From Hellea sp965224755 (GTDB lineage: Bacteria; Pseudomonadota; Alphaproteobacteria; Caulobacterales; Maricaulaceae), in NCBI GenBank assembly GCA_965224755.1, contig OZ245061.1, positions 248,001-312,000 on the forward strand: a stretch of 64,000 nt of DNA, given 5' to 3'. A model generated the notes under the pieces. That model was not told the origin of the DNA. It saw only the letters and a list, made by a program, of their open reading frames with translations, and searched no databases. Positions 17,168-26,241 of this stretch are shown one piece after another (position 1 is the stretch's first letter; every line of letters starts with the position of its first letter). A program made the translations under genes and the position numbers.

Positions 17168-17769
17168 TTGGGGTTAATACCGCCGGGGAGTTTAGCATCA
17201 GGGCCGCGCGAATAAAGCGGGTTGGCGGGATAGTCTTTGGGATTTGCATCAATAGCAAGCCAAGCGAGAATACGGGTATCAACATGAACCGCTTCGATAA
17301 TATCTAATTGAAGAGATTCGGCTTCAGCTTGAACGTTTTTCATCAAACCGGTTTTGGGATGGTATGCAAATAATGGTTTTTTTTCACTATAAGTGCCAAA
17401 CATTATTTCATTGCGGCGAATGTCTCTAAAAACAACGGCCCAACAAACACCTTCGGGTTCATATGCAAGATAATTTACGCCAAGAGCATCTATTCCCACA
17501 ACAGGCAGCTTACGCGGCAAGGCAAAACCTTTGGCGAAGGCCAGAGCAACCCGTAGCCCGGTGAAGCTGCCCGGCCCTGTGCAAACGGCAATTTTGTCAA
17601 TATCTTTGGCCGTCAGTCCCGCCTCGGCCAATATCTCGGCCACCATGGGCGCGAGGCGTTCAGCATGACCGCGCCCGATATTTTCGGACTTATAGCCAAG
17701 CACTTTGGCCTCATCACACAGCGCAGCGCTGCAATATGGGCTCGTCGTATCCAGCCCAAGAACAATCAT
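17164..17769 (-). CDS. tsaB: tRNA threonylcarbamoyladenosine complex subunit TsaB
   Basis: TsaB is the scaffold partner of TsaD in making t6A37. The 201-aa protein has the actin-like fold signature LGLDTTSPYCSAAL at the N-terminus and the CTGPGSFTGLRVALAFAKG motif (about residues 64-82). It lies 3 nt after the NifU-like gene and overlaps rimI. Confidence 0.95.
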   Translation of the reverse strand: MIVLGLDTTSPYCSAALCDEAKVLGYKSENIGRGHAERLAPMVAEILAEAGLTAKDIDKIAVCTGPGSFTGLRVALAFAKGFALPRKLPVVGIDALGVNYLAYEPEGVCWAVVFRDIRRNEIMFGTYSEKKPLFAYHPKTGLMKNVQAEAESLQLDIIEAVHVDTRILAWLAIDANPKDYPANPLYSRGPDAKLPGGINPK

Positions 17770-17772
17770 GAC

Positions 17773-18342
17773 TTAAACAGACTGCTCCACGCGCGTGACT
17801 TCGGGAACATAATGTTTGAGTAGGTTTTCAATGCCTGATTTTAACGTCATAGTTGAGCTGGGACAACCCGCACAAGCCCCGCGCATTTCGAGATAAACCG
17901 CGCCGTCCGCATCGTCAAAATGCTTAAACACAATATCGCCGCCGTCTTGGGCCACTGCGGGGCGGACGCGCAAGTCAATCAATTCTTTGATTTGCTCTAC
18001 GATTTCCAGCGTCTCGCCTTCATAAACGCGCTCATCTTCCTCAACGCTGGCCTCGAGCAGCGCCGTGCCGCCTGCGACGTAGAAATCCATAATCGCGCCC
18101 AACACGGCCGGTTTAAGGTGTTTCCACTGCGCGGATTCGCTTTTACTGACAGAGACGAAATCACTGCCAAAAAACACGCGCGTAACGTCGGGGATCATAA
18201 ATAGCATCTCGGCCAAAGGCGCGGCCGACACATCGCCGCCGCGTTCAATATCGCGCGGAGGGTTGCCTTCGCCGACAACATCCTTGCCCGGCAGAAATTT
18301 CAGCGTGGCCGGGTTGGGGGTATCTTCGGTCTGGATGAACAT
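17773..18342 (-). CDS. NifU-family Fe-S scaffold/carrier protein (Nfu)
   Basis: A 189-aa Nfu protein with an N-terminal Nfu_N domain (QTEDTPNPATLKFLPG, about residues 3-90) and a C-terminal NifU domain with the cluster-binding CxxC in GACAGCPSS (about residues 150-158). It carries 4Fe-4S clusters to target enzymes such as MiaB. AGGAG precedes two adjacent Met codons; the second (18342) has the better 6-nt spacing. It is first in the nfu-tsaB-rimI-fur run and is divergent from the M48 lipoproteins. Confidence 0.93.
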   Translation of the reverse strand: MFIQTEDTPNPATLKFLPGKDVVGEGNPPRDIERGGDVSAAPLAEMLFMIPDVTRVFFGSDFVSVSKSESAQWKHLKPAVLGAIMDFYVAGGTALLEASVEEDERVYEGETLEIVEQIKELIDLRVRPAVAQDGGDIVFKHFDDADGAVYLEMRGACAGCPSSTMTLKSGIENLLKHYVPEVTRVEQSV

Positions 18343-18459
18343 CATGCACTCCTATTTTGGCAGGCCCGTTCTTACAAGCTACATGGCGAGTTTCAGGCCG
18401 GTATTCAAGTGGGCATAAATGTCATTTGACCAATCGCCTTAAATTTGCATCATGTCCCT

Positions 18460-19434
18460 ATGCGGATTTTACTCTCATCTCCACTTTTAGCTCTCCCGGT
18501 TCTCGCCGGATGCGCAAGTGTTTCGACGCGGCTGCCCGATATTTCCTTGCCGCAACTCACCGAAGAACGTACCCACCAAGAAGTCATGGCCTTTGACGAC
18601 ATGACCCGCTTGCAAAAGAGGTTACTGCGGGTCGCAACGCCTATTCTAAAGGCCAATACCGAGCTTTGCCCGAAACTTCGCCGCGATATCGGCGTTCGAA
18701 CCCATAGGCTGAAAACCTATCCCAAAGCCATGCGCCCGGCGGCAAAGCGCGAATTAGGGGCCAAAGAGGCCCCGACTATCATCATGGTCGCGGAGGGTTC
18801 GCCCGCACAAAAAGCAGGGCTGCGGATCGGCGACGAAATTCTGAATAAGAAGAATAAAGCGGTTAGCATCTATGATAATAGCTTGCAGGACTCATTAAAA
18901 AATGGGCTTATTCGTATTCGGCGCAGCAGCGAGATTAAAGAGATCAAAATCACTGCAGATAATCTCTGCGGTTATAAATTACGCCTCTCACAAACGGCGG
19001 TGATTAATGCCTATGCTGACGGCAAACATATTACGCTCACTTCTGGGATGATGAATTTTGTCAAAAGCGATGACGAGCTCGCCCTGATTATCGGCCATGA
19101 AATGGGCCATAATACAATGGGACATATCCGAAAAATTATCGGAAATATTATCCTCACTGCCGGAGCCACGCGCTATACGCGCCCGTTTGAATCCGAAGCC
19201 GATTATGTCGGCATGTATTATATGGTGCGCGCCGGATATTCACCCGAAGGCGTCGAAGATGTCTGGCGGCGGCTAGCCCTGACAAATCCGAAATCCGTCG
19301 CCCGTGCCAAAACCCACCCAACCTATCCAAACCGCTATCTGCGCCTAGCCGCCGCGCGCAATGAGATTAAATTGAAACAAGTCGCAGGCGAGCCTTTAGT
19401 GCCCAATTTTAAAACGGGTTCGGGGAAATCCTAA
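18460..19434 (+). CDS. M48-family metallopeptidase lipoprotein with PDZ domain (copy 1)
   Basis: A 324-aa lipoprotein; lipobox VLAGC puts the acylated Cys at 18. A PDZ-like domain (about residues 105-165, EGSPAQKAGLRIGDEIL) sits before the peptidase domain. Zinc ligands are in HEMGH at 213-217, and the downstream FESEAD supplies the third ligand. M48 peptidases of the BepA/LoiP type act in outer-membrane quality control, which is a reasonable but unproven role. The ATG at 18460 is chosen over a TTG at 18445 because it starts a proper signal peptide. The stop overlaps the start of copy 2. Confidence 0.9.
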   Translation: MRILLSSPLLALPVLAGCASVSTRLPDISLPQLTEERTHQEVMAFDDMTRLQKRLLRVATPILKANTELCPKLRRDIGVRTHRLKTYPKAMRPAAKRELGAKEAPTIIMVAEGSPAQKAGLRIGDEILNKKNKAVSIYDNSLQDSLKNGLIRIRRSSEIKEIKITADNLCGYKLRLSQTAVINAYADGKHITLTSGMMNFVKSDDELALIIGHEMGHNTMGHIRKIIGNIILTAGATRYTRPFESEADYVGMYYMVRAGYSPEGVEDVWRRLALTNPKSVARAKTHPTYPNRYLRLAAARNEIKLKQVAGEPLVPNFKTGSGKS

Positions 19435-20369
19435 TGCGCAGCTTCATTGCGGTAGCGGCCATCGCCTTGACAGCCTGTTCCGGGACAGCCTTGAGCGAAG
19501 CCCCAAATACCGAGACTTACAGCCCCGAAACCGAAAAAGAAGTGCGCTTCTCTGATGTGCTGGCACAATATCAGGCGCTCAATACGCGGCTGGATTATAC
19601 TGCCGCTCCGTTATTGCTCGCCAATACTGCGCTTTGCCCCATAACTGAGCGCAGCCTTGGCCTGACGGTGCATATGGCAGCAGATTATCCCGTCAATTTA
19701 CAGCCCGTAGCGCGCGAGCTTCTTGGCGTTACGGACAGGCTATCGATTCGCACCGTCCGCGCGGGCTCGCCTGCGGATATAGCCGGACTTAAGCCCGGCG
19801 ACGTAATTCTGCGTATTAATGACAGCTATATGCCCGCCGGAGAAACCGCGCAGCGCTTTTATGCGGCCATAAGCCAAGACGCTTACAGGCAAGACCAAGT
19901 GGGTATAACAATCAAACGCTTAACCCAAACCCTTGAAATTTCGGCCCAGCCCGAAACCATTTGCGGCTATCCGGCGGCCGTTTATTTCAGCGAAGAGATC
20001 AATGGCCATACCGACGGTGAGCAGGTGCTTATCACCTCAGAGTTAATGCGCAATGTGCCCGACAATGTAAATCTGGCTTTGATTATCGCCCATGAAATGG
20101 GCCACGCTATTGCAGGCCATGTGGAGCTGCGCAAAAGCAAAGAGCTGGAATTAAAGGCCGACCGCATGGCTTTGGTACTCATGCAGCGGGCGGGTTACGA
20201 CATAAATGCTGCCATCAGCTATTGGCAAAAAGCCAATCACCCTCACGCCGGTTTTCAGCGCAGCTCAAAAACCCATCCCAGTATTTCCGAGCGTTACGAA
20301 AATTTCAAAGCCGAGCAGACCCGGATAGAAAAGTTGAACACTGCTGGTCAGCCGATCACCTTTGATTAA
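19434..20369 (+). CDS. M48-family metallopeptidase lipoprotein with PDZ domain (copy 2)
   Basis: A 311-aa paralogue of the preceding gene. It has a lipobox LTAC (Cys15), a shared N-terminal region with LLANTALCP matching ILKANTELCP, a PDZ-like domain (about residues 95-170, AGSPADIAGLKPGDVIL), HEMGH at 220-224 and ELKAD as the distal zinc motif. Its start shares a base with the copy 1 stop (TAATG), so the two are coupled. Identity outside the motifs is low, so the duplication is old. It ends with a 4-nt overlap on the convergent PCuAC gene. Confidence 0.9.
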   Translation: MRSFIAVAAIALTACSGTALSEAPNTETYSPETEKEVRFSDVLAQYQALNTRLDYTAAPLLLANTALCPITERSLGLTVHMAADYPVNLQPVARELLGVTDRLSIRTVRAGSPADIAGLKPGDVILRINDSYMPAGETAQRFYAAISQDAYRQDQVGITIKRLTQTLEISAQPETICGYPAAVYFSEEINGHTDGEQVLITSELMRNVPDNVNLALIIAHEMGHAIAGHVELRKSKELELKADRMALVLMQRAGYDINAAISYWQKANHPHAGFQRSSKTHPSISERYENFKAEQTRIEKLNTAGQPITFD

Positions 20370-20836
20370 TGGCCTGAGTGATCTTCTTCATCATCACCAC
20401 GGCCTTCAACCGGGACGATGATGGTCACAGATGGGGCGTTTTCGTAATTCAGGGTCAATGAAACCTCGTCTTGTGTATCGGGCAGGGCCGCTTTGAACAT
20501 CATCAGGTGATAACTACCGGGACGAAATTCGACAGCCGTCCCCGCCGCTAAATCAACGCCGTCCACACGGCGCATTTTCATCACGCCGTCTTCTTCAAGG
20601 TGATTATGGATCTCGACTGCGCCGCTAATCGGGCTGGTAACCGATATAAGCTTATCTGCCGCGCCGTGATTGGTGATCTTAAAATAACCCGCCGCCGTAT
20701 CCTTTCCCGGAAATGGCGGGAGAACACGGGCCGAAGAAATGACAATGCCCTCTGTCATTTTATGATCTGTATGATCCATTTTGCCCGAACAGGCGGCCAG
20801 TGTTACCATGGCTAAAACTGTCAAAATCTTTTTCAT
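20366..20836 (-). CDS. PCuAC-type periplasmic copper chaperone lipoprotein
   Basis: A 156-aa protein with a lipobox (LAAC, Cys at about 15) followed by a His/Met-rich linker. The PCu(A)C (DUF461) domain carries the Cu(I) ligand pattern: EIHNHLEEDGVMKMR, then GSYHLMMF. A His-rich tail ends the chain. These proteins deliver copper to the Cu-A site of cytochrome oxidase. I start at the ATG at 20836, the first that begins a signal peptide; the frame is open to 20881 inside the trpS end. Confidence 0.92.
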   Translation of the reverse strand: MKKILTVLAMVTLAACSGKMDHTDHKMTEGIVISSARVLPPFPGKDTAAGYFKITNHGAADKLISVTSPISGAVEIHNHLEEDGVMKMRRVDGVDLAAGTAVEFRPGSYHLMMFKAALPDTQDEVSLTLNYENAPSVTIIVPVEGRGDDEEDHSGH

Positions 20837-20837
20837 T

Positions 20838-21866
20838 CTAAGCTCCGCAAAAGCCAATGATCTTGCGAACATCAGCGACAATAGGATCGGCGATTTCGGC
20901 GGCCTTATCCGCTGCCTTCGCCAAAATCCGGTTAAGTTCTTCGGGGTCTGCCAAATACCTGTTCATTAAATCAGTTATCGGCTGCAATGTCTCGACTGCT
21001 AAGTCTGCCAAGGCCGGTTTAAAAATGCCAAAGCCTTTTCCGGCATATTCAGTCAAAACATCTTGGTCGGATTTTTCGGATAAGGCGGCATAGATACTGA
21101 CAAGATTGGCAACTTCCGGGCGGCCTTCAAGGCCTTTCATATCGGCCGGAATTTCGCCCGCATCGGTTTTGGCTTTGCGGATTTTCTTGGCAATCACATC
21201 CGCCCTATCGGTGAGGTTAATTCGCGAATTATCCGACGGATCGGATTTTGACATTTTCGCTGTCCCGTCCCGGAGCGACATCACTCGCGCGCCCGGCCCT
21301 TTGATTAAAGGCTCGCAAAGCGGAAAGAAATTCGGCGCGTTGAAATCATGATTGAATTTTACCGCAATATCGCGGGTCAGTTCCAGATGTTGTTTCTGGT
21401 CTTCCCCGACAGGCACATGTGTGGCTTTAAACGCTAAAATATCTGCCGCCTGCAACACGGGGTAATCATAAAGCCCTACTGACATCTTCTCGGAGTTTTT
21501 ACCGGCCTTATTCTTGAATTGCGTCATGCGGTTAAGCCAGCCAAGGCGGGCGACGCAATTAAAATACCACGCCAGTTCAGAATGGGCGCGAACAGCAGAT
21601 TGATTATAGACAATGGCTTTTTCGGGATCGACGCCAGAAGCCAGATAAGCCGCCGCAATATGGCGGGTTTGCTCGGCGAGGACTTTCGGGTCTTGCCAGA
21701 CGGTAATGGCATGTAAATCGACGATGCAATAAATGCTCTCCATCTGGTCTTGCAATTCGGCGAATTTCTTGAGCGCCCCAAGATAATTACCCAGATGCAA
21801 ATCCCCGGAAGGCTGCACCCCTGAAAAAGCCCGCTTTGGGCCCTGATATGTATTGTCTTCTGACAC
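20838..21866 (-). CDS. trpS: tryptophanyl-tRNA synthetase
   Basis: Class I aminoacyl-tRNA synthetase charging tRNA-Trp. The 342-aa protein has the HIGH-like motif DLHLGNYLG (about residues 21-29) and KMSKS within TAKMSKSDPSD (about 200-210), both canonical. It follows murJ with a 1-nt overlap, in the conserved mutS-glnD-murJ-trpS order. Confidence 0.97.
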   Translation of the reverse strand: MSEDNTYQGPKRAFSGVQPSGDLHLGNYLGALKKFAELQDQMESIYCIVDLHAITVWQDPKVLAEQTRHIAAAYLASGVDPEKAIVYNQSAVRAHSELAWYFNCVARLGWLNRMTQFKNKAGKNSEKMSVGLYDYPVLQAADILAFKATHVPVGEDQKQHLELTRDIAVKFNHDFNAPNFFPLCEPLIKGPGARVMSLRDGTAKMSKSDPSDNSRINLTDRADVIAKKIRKAKTDAGEIPADMKGLEGRPEVANLVSIYAALSEKSDQDVLTEYAGKGFGIFKPALADLAVETLQPITDLMNRYLADPEELNRILAKAADKAAEIADPIVADVRKIIGFCGA

Positions 21867-23440
21867 TAAGACTTACTCCGTTTAAGCGCGTCGCGAATAT
21901 CACTCATATTAAACGCCCGCAAGAGGGCCGCCGCTGCGGCATAAATGACGAAGCCTACCGCGCAGACTAGGCCGAGGACGGCAAAGTCCTTGAAGAAGTT
22001 ACCTGATAAATATTGCGACATGGGCACGGCTAGTCCGATGAGCGCCACAGCCATAGCGGCGCTGGCGAGAGCAATGCGGGGTAGGCGCGAGAGCAGACGG
22101 GTATCAGGATCAAAACTCCTATCCCTGATGAGAAGCCACGTTAAGCAAACAACATTGGTCCAAGCGGCTACGGATGTGGCTAAGGCCAGCCCTTCGAAAC
22201 CAATAATTTTAAACAGGTATAGCCCCAGCGCGATATTTATCACGGCGGAAATACCTGCATAGATCATCGGCCTCTTCGTGTCTTCGCGGGCAAAGAAGGC
22301 CGGGGTCAGGACCTTTAACATCACAAAGGCCGGTAGCCCATAAGCGAACATGCGCAGAGCTTTAGCAACTTGCGCCGTCGTCTCTGCGGTAAACGCCCCT
22401 CGCTGGAACAGCCCGCCAATCAGGAAATCGGGTATAACGGCTAATGCGAAAGCGGCAGGTATGGTGAGGAAAGCCGCAATTTCGACGGCGCGGTTAAGCG
22501 AGGTTCGCGCGCCGGCTTCATCCCCCGCGCGCAAACGACGCGACAAAGCGGGAAGAAGCGCCACGCCCATCGCAATCCCGATCATACCGAGCGGGAGTTG
22601 ATACAGCCTGTCAGCATAGGTCAGCCATGACGCCGCCCCCGCTTTGGTCGTCGCGATGAGATGGCTGACCAGTAGGTTAATCTGCGTGATGCCCGCAGAC
22701 AGCAAACCCGGCACACCGAGAATGAAAAGCCGTTTCACGCCGGGCGTTAAGCGCGGGCGTTTAAATCCGATTTTCACCCCCGCTTTGCGGCACCCCCATA
22801 TCACCAAGGCCATTTGCGCCGCGCCGGACGCGGTAATCGCTGCGGCGAGGTAATATCCTATCCGGCTTTGCCCCCAATCAGCCTGCCCTGCAAAGAACAA
22901 AGCCGTGATCATAAAGACATTCAAAATTATCGGCACAGCCGCCGCGAGCGCGAAATGGTTTCGGGTATTCAGCACACCCGAAAACAGCGCCGTCATCGAC
23001 ATGAACACAAGATAAGGCATTGTGATTTGGGCGTAGATGACGGCGAGATAATAGGGGCTTATCCCTGTATCAGGGTCGACAGAGCGCTCTAGCCCGCCGC
23101 CAATAAGAGCCAATGACCACGGCATAGTCAGCTCAAAAAGAATGACAATTCCTGCGACCATCACAAATAAAGCGGCCATGGCTTCAAGCGCGAAATTATC
23201 CGCAGCCGCATCGCCCTCTTCTTCAATTCGGCGGGCATAGAGCGGGACGAAGGCAGCATTAAAGGCGCCCTCTGCGAACATACGGCGAAAGACATTGGGG
23301 AGTTTAAAGGCGGTAAAGAACGCATCAGAGACAAGACCTGCCCCGAGGAAGGTTGCAATTAAAACATCGCGCACCAATCCCAAAAGCCGGCTGACCAAGG
23401 TCAGCGAGCCGATGATGGCGGTTGAGCGCAGGAGTCGCAT
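21866..23440 (-). CDS. murJ: lipid II flippase MurJ
   Basis: MurJ translocates the peptidoglycan precursor lipid II across the inner membrane. The 524-aa MviN/MATE-like protein has about 14 transmembrane helices and the family start RSTAIIGSLTLVSRLLGLVRD. Conserved features include RRMFAEGAFNAAFVPLY. The ATG at 23440 shares a base with the glnD stop (TGATG); the 23-residue extension to 23509 lies inside glnD and is rejected. Confidence 0.96.
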   Translation of the reverse strand: MRLLRSTAIIGSLTLVSRLLGLVRDVLIATFLGAGLVSDAFFTAFKLPNVFRRMFAEGAFNAAFVPLYARRIEEEGDAAADNFALEAMAALFVMVAGIVILFELTMPWSLALIGGGLERSVDPDTGISPYYLAVIYAQITMPYLVFMSMTALFSGVLNTRNHFALAAAVPIILNVFMITALFFAGQADWGQSRIGYYLAAAITASGAAQMALVIWGCRKAGVKIGFKRPRLTPGVKRLFILGVPGLLSAGITQINLLVSHLIATTKAGAASWLTYADRLYQLPLGMIGIAMGVALLPALSRRLRAGDEAGARTSLNRAVEIAAFLTIPAAFALAVIPDFLIGGLFQRGAFTAETTAQVAKALRMFAYGLPAFVMLKVLTPAFFAREDTKRPMIYAGISAVINIALGLYLFKIIGFEGLALATSVAAWTNVVCLTWLLIRDRSFDPDTRLLSRLPRIALASAAMAVALIGLAVPMSQYLSGNFFKDFAVLGLVCAVGFVIYAAAAALLRAFNMSDIRDALKRSKS

Positions 23441-26241
23441 CAGGCCGCTTTCCGGGCCGTATGGATTTCGAGAACACCCAGCAAGACCTTGCGCATATGT
23501 TTTCTGCACGCCGCCGTCATCGCGCCGTCCGCGCTGCGGCGGCGCACATAAAAAGTATCCACGGCTTTCGCCCCGACACCTTCGATATGGGCGGAGAGCA
23601 CATCAATGCCTTCATCGCGCAAGGCTTCGGCCAGATGGCACAGCAGACCCGGGCGATCGCGGCCTTCCATTTCAATAATGCAGGCATCGCCCGAGGCTAT
23701 ATCGAGAAAATCGACTTTGGCGCGCACGGGAATAGCTCCGGCGCGGGATGAATCTATCGCCGCAGGAATTTTCATCCCCTCCGTATCGCCCTCGGCGGCT
23801 TTGCGGGCGCGGCGGCGGAGTGTCTCCAGAGCATGGTCATTTTGGCGGCCAAAAGCATGGCCTTCTGTATTTTGCAGATAAAATACATTCATCACCTGTC
23901 CGCCCTTGCTGGTATGCAGCCGCGCGCCCGTAATCGACGCCCCGCATGCTGAAATCGCGCGGGTGATATCGGCAAATAGTCCGGGCCTATCGGGCGTCAT
24001 CACCCAAAGCTCGGTAATATCGCGCGGACGGTCGCGGCGGGTTTGAACGGCGCTCTCTAATTCCGATTCTAAGATTTGGTCAAAGAAACGCGCATGGCGC
24101 ACAAGGTCTGTCATATCAAAATTCAGCCAATAGGTCGTGCCCAGCTCGGACGTAATCGGAGCGATGCGCGCCCCCATATCGCCCGGCAGACGTTCTTTAA
24201 GCTGCTCTTTGGCGGCGGCGGCGCGGGCGGCGGGCGCAAGTTCTTCGCGGCCTTCAAGATAATTTTGCGTAGAGCGATAAAGATTACGCAAAAGCACACC
24301 TTTCCAATCATTCCAAATCCCGGGGCCGACAGCTTTAATATCGACGACGGTCAAAGCCGTCAGCATATCCAGCCGCCCTTTGGAGCCCATCAGAGCCGCA
24401 AATTCGGCTATGGTTTCAGGGTCGGAAATATCGCGGCGTTGGGCCGTTTCGCTCATATCCAGATGGCGGCGCACAAGCCAGGCCACAGTATCAGTAATAT
24501 TTTGGTTAAGACCCAAACGGCGGCACGCGCGCCGGGCGAGCCGCGCGCCTTCAATACATTGGTCGCCCTGCCCCTTGCCGGTATCGTGCAGTAGACACGC
24601 CAGATATAATATCAGCCGCCGCTCCTCGCTGAAGCCTTCCAAGATTTCAGTGACGAGCGGGTGTTCTTTTTCAAGCGCGCCGCTTTCAATATTGTGGAAA
24701 TTATCAACCAACCGTAATGTATGTTCATCCACCGTATAAGCATGGTGCATATTAAATTGCGTGCGCGCTACAATGCCGCCAAATTCGAGCAAGTAACGGC
24801 CGAGCACGCCCGCCTCGTTCATGACCTTCAATGTCGCATAAGGGGCTTTAGCGCCGAGCAGAATTTTCTGGAAGGTTTTGGAAATCTCTGGATCGCGGCG
24901 AAACTCATTGTCAATCAGGTTGCGCCTGAAATCGATGGCCGCAAAAGCATCGGGGTGAATGTCAAGATTACGCCGCCCCGCCGTTTCGAAAAGCTGCATG
25001 ATCTGCGATGGGTTTTCTCTAATTTTCATCGGGTCGGCAAACATCAACCGGCCATGATCCATAACAAAATCTGTATTTTTAATATTGCGCCGTGAATTAG
25101 GCAAAAACACATCCAGCCCTTTGGGCAGGAGAATCGCTTTTTCGGCTTCAAGCTTGGCGCAAGCAATCCGCGTCAGCGCGCCGACCTCCCGCGCATTGGT
25201 AAAATATTCACGCATGAATTTTTCAACGGCGACTTCAATCGGCCCCGATGCATAACCCATTTTACGGGCCAATATCGTCTGCTTATCAAAGCTCAAAGTC
25301 TCGCTGGCCCGCTCGGAACTATAATGCAGCCATATCCGGGCGCGCCAAAGAAAATCCGCCGCGCGCACAAACCGCGTCGCCGCACTTTTATCAAACAATC
25401 CCATATCGACATAATCCCCGGCCCGCTGCGGATCGGTAATCCGTCCATCTTTATCCAAAAACCGCGCAATCCAATAGAGCACATGCAAATCGCGCAGCCC
25501 GCCTTTGCCTTCTTTGATATTGGGCTCAATAACATAGCGCGAATTCCCCTCGCGGTCATGGCGGATATCACGCTCCTTAAGCTTAGCCGCGATATAGGCG
25601 CGGCCTTTACCCTTGGTGACATCTTTGCGAAACCGCGCATAAAGCGTTTTGGCCAGCGTCTCGTCTCCGCGCAAATAGCGCAAATCCAGCAATGATGTCA
25701 GGATGGTCTGGTCCTCTTTGGCCAGCTTTATGGATTGCTCAACCGTGCGCGTAGCGTGGCCGACTTTCAGCCCCAAATCCCAGAGCATATAGAGCATATA
25801 TTCGATCACGGATTCGGTATGGGCAGAGCCTTTTTTATCGGCTAGCAAAAACAGTAAATCGACATCGGAAGCCGGGGCCATCTCGCCGCGCCCATAACCG
25901 CCAACAGCGCAGAGCGACATTATTTCTGACTTGGTAGGGTTTGACGCCCGCACAATATGCCGCGTTGTAAAATCATAAATCCCGGTGATGATATCATCAT
26001 GGATGGAGGCGAGAAGCCGCGCGGTTTCATGCCCGTCGAGGCGCGCTTCCTCAAACCGCTCGCGGGCGGAGCCTTTGGCTGTTTCCAGCGTTTGCTTAAA
26101 CAAAGCCAAAGCCTCGCCGCGCACATCTTTGGCATTGCGGGCAATATCGGCAAGGGCCCCCCGCAGAGCCGCCCCGTCGATGCCGCTATCCGGCGCAACA
26201 ATACGGGCCGGTATATCCAATATTTTTGGCCTGCGCGCCAT
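23440..26241 (-). CDS. glnD: [protein-PII] uridylyltransferase/uridylyl-removing enzyme GlnD
   Basis: GlnD uridylylates and deuridylylates PII proteins according to glutamine level. The 933-aa protein has an N-terminal nucleotidyltransferase domain (GGYGRGE at 114-120 and the metal-binding SDVD at 125-128), a GlnD adaptor region, an HD hydrolase domain (CLLHDTGKGQGDQ, about residue 550) and two C-terminal ACT domains (VMTPDRPGLFADITRA and GRDRPGLLCHLAEAL). Its start shares a base with the mutS stop. Confidence 0.97.
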   Translation of the reverse strand: MARRPKILDIPARIVAPDSGIDGAALRGALADIARNAKDVRGEALALFKQTLETAKGSARERFEEARLDGHETARLLASIHDDIITGIYDFTTRHIVRASNPTKSEIMSLCAVGGYGRGEMAPASDVDLLFLLADKKGSAHTESVIEYMLYMLWDLGLKVGHATRTVEQSIKLAKEDQTILTSLLDLRYLRGDETLAKTLYARFRKDVTKGKGRAYIAAKLKERDIRHDREGNSRYVIEPNIKEGKGGLRDLHVLYWIARFLDKDGRITDPQRAGDYVDMGLFDKSAATRFVRAADFLWRARIWLHYSSERASETLSFDKQTILARKMGYASGPIEVAVEKFMREYFTNAREVGALTRIACAKLEAEKAILLPKGLDVFLPNSRRNIKNTDFVMDHGRLMFADPMKIRENPSQIMQLFETAGRRNLDIHPDAFAAIDFRRNLIDNEFRRDPEISKTFQKILLGAKAPYATLKVMNEAGVLGRYLLEFGGIVARTQFNMHHAYTVDEHTLRLVDNFHNIESGALEKEHPLVTEILEGFSEERRLILYLACLLHDTGKGQGDQCIEGARLARRACRRLGLNQNITDTVAWLVRRHLDMSETAQRRDISDPETIAEFAALMGSKGRLDMLTALTVVDIKAVGPGIWNDWKGVLLRNLYRSTQNYLEGREELAPAARAAAAKEQLKERLPGDMGARIAPITSELGTTYWLNFDMTDLVRHARFFDQILESELESAVQTRRDRPRDITELWVMTPDRPGLFADITRAISACGASITGARLHTSKGGQVMNVFYLQNTEGHAFGRQNDHALETLRRRARKAAEGDTEGMKIPAAIDSSRAGAIPVRAKVDFLDIASGDACIIEMEGRDRPGLLCHLAEALRDEGIDVLSAHIEGVGAKAVDTFYVRRRSADGAMTAACRKHMRKVLLGVLEIHTARKAA

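Noticed and set aside
18460..20369. A single M48 gene split by a frameshift
   Set aside because: Each frame has its own lipobox, PDZ and HEMGH, so these are two complete paralogues.
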